Positions 63,974 through 64,000 of a DNA stretch of 64,000 nt are shown here, in pieces; the stretch's first letter is position 1, and each line of letters begins with the position of its first letter. The position numbers were made by a program, and so were the translations under genes. Origin of the DNA: Caulobacter radicis (GTDB lineage Bacteria; Pseudomonadota; Alphaproteobacteria; Caulobacterales; Caulobacteraceae); contig NZ_QDKO01000017.1 of the NCBI RefSeq assembly GCF_003094615.1, positions 25,839 through 89,838 on the forward strand. Direction: 5' to 3'. The notes beneath the pieces were generated by a model. The model was not told the origin of the DNA and did not search any database. It was given only the letters and a program-made list of their open reading frames with translations.

Positions 63974-64000
63974 GCAGGGGTATAATCGTGAGTAGGGTTC

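Overview
This 64 kb window is GC-rich chromosomal DNA from an alphaproteobacterium, most likely Caulobacter or a close relative. Evidence: the flmA/flmB flagellin-sugar gene pair, the chvI-chvG-hprK-EIIA-HPr cluster, a RegB/RegA/SenC locus, an intracellular PHB depolymerase, GTG/TTG starts and Caulobacter-like promoter elements. Coding density is high and both strands are used. I see no phage, plasmid, transposase, CRISPR array or obvious recent island. Almost every gene is ordinary core or lineage genome; the unusual material lies in intergenic repeats, start sites and a few domain variations.

Layout. 0-7.4 kb: a truncated DUF1176 protein, a Tat-exported metallophosphatase, an aldo/keto reductase divergent from a LysR regulator, a TadG-like pilus-associated VWA protein with an inserted pair of FCCH-like domains, and a 2-oxoglutarate oxygenase. 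7.5-13.6 kb: OmpA-type lipoprotein, editing factor ProXp-ala, chaperedoxin cnoX, a LON substrate-binding protein, small membrane proteins and lipoproteins, a Trm112-like protein and a UbiH-type monooxygenase. 14-30.4 kb: asd, rarD, a serine hydrolase, a D-2-hydroxyacid dehydrogenase, pdxY, ahcY with a putative operator, an AsmA protein, a CYTH-CHAD phosphatase, bioB, a large M16 peptidase and an esterase.

30.5-34.1 kb is a compact leftward regulatory operon: ChvI response regulator, ChvG kinase, HPr kinase, EIIA-Man-type protein and HPr, linking envelope/acid sensing to the regulatory PTS. 34.3-42.6 kb: an unrecognised 568-aa protein, tandem EthD paralogues, flmA-flmB for the first pseudaminic acid steps, a FliL-like secreted protein, tadA (probably with a non-AUG start) and an RluB-type pseudouridine synthase. 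41.5-44.3 kb holds a divergent lipid cassette: YnbA-like CDP-alcohol phosphotransferase plus a small membrane protein, facing a CdsA-like and a PlsC-like gene; its product is unknown. 44.3-48.6 kb: CPBP protease, TMEM175-like channel, rsmD, a secreted Tyr/Pro-rich protein, a HAD protein and phhB.

48.8-55.9 kb: an SDR behind a perfect dyad, the RegA/RegB redox pair divergent from senC, phaZ, a SprT/YgjP-like metallopeptidase and a Prx5-like peroxiredoxin. 56-64 kb: a YqgE protein, then the leftward rbfA-truB-rpsO-pnp translation/RNA-decay cluster, a dienelactone hydrolase, a serine hydrolase, a MaoC hydratase and an initiator tRNA at the right edge.

The most distinctive feature is a dispersed family of six about 135-bp intergenic palindromes (family A). 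Their central hairpins differ in sequence but stay fully paired, which suggests selection on a folded structure. Three further palindromic families (B, C, D) occupy other gaps.
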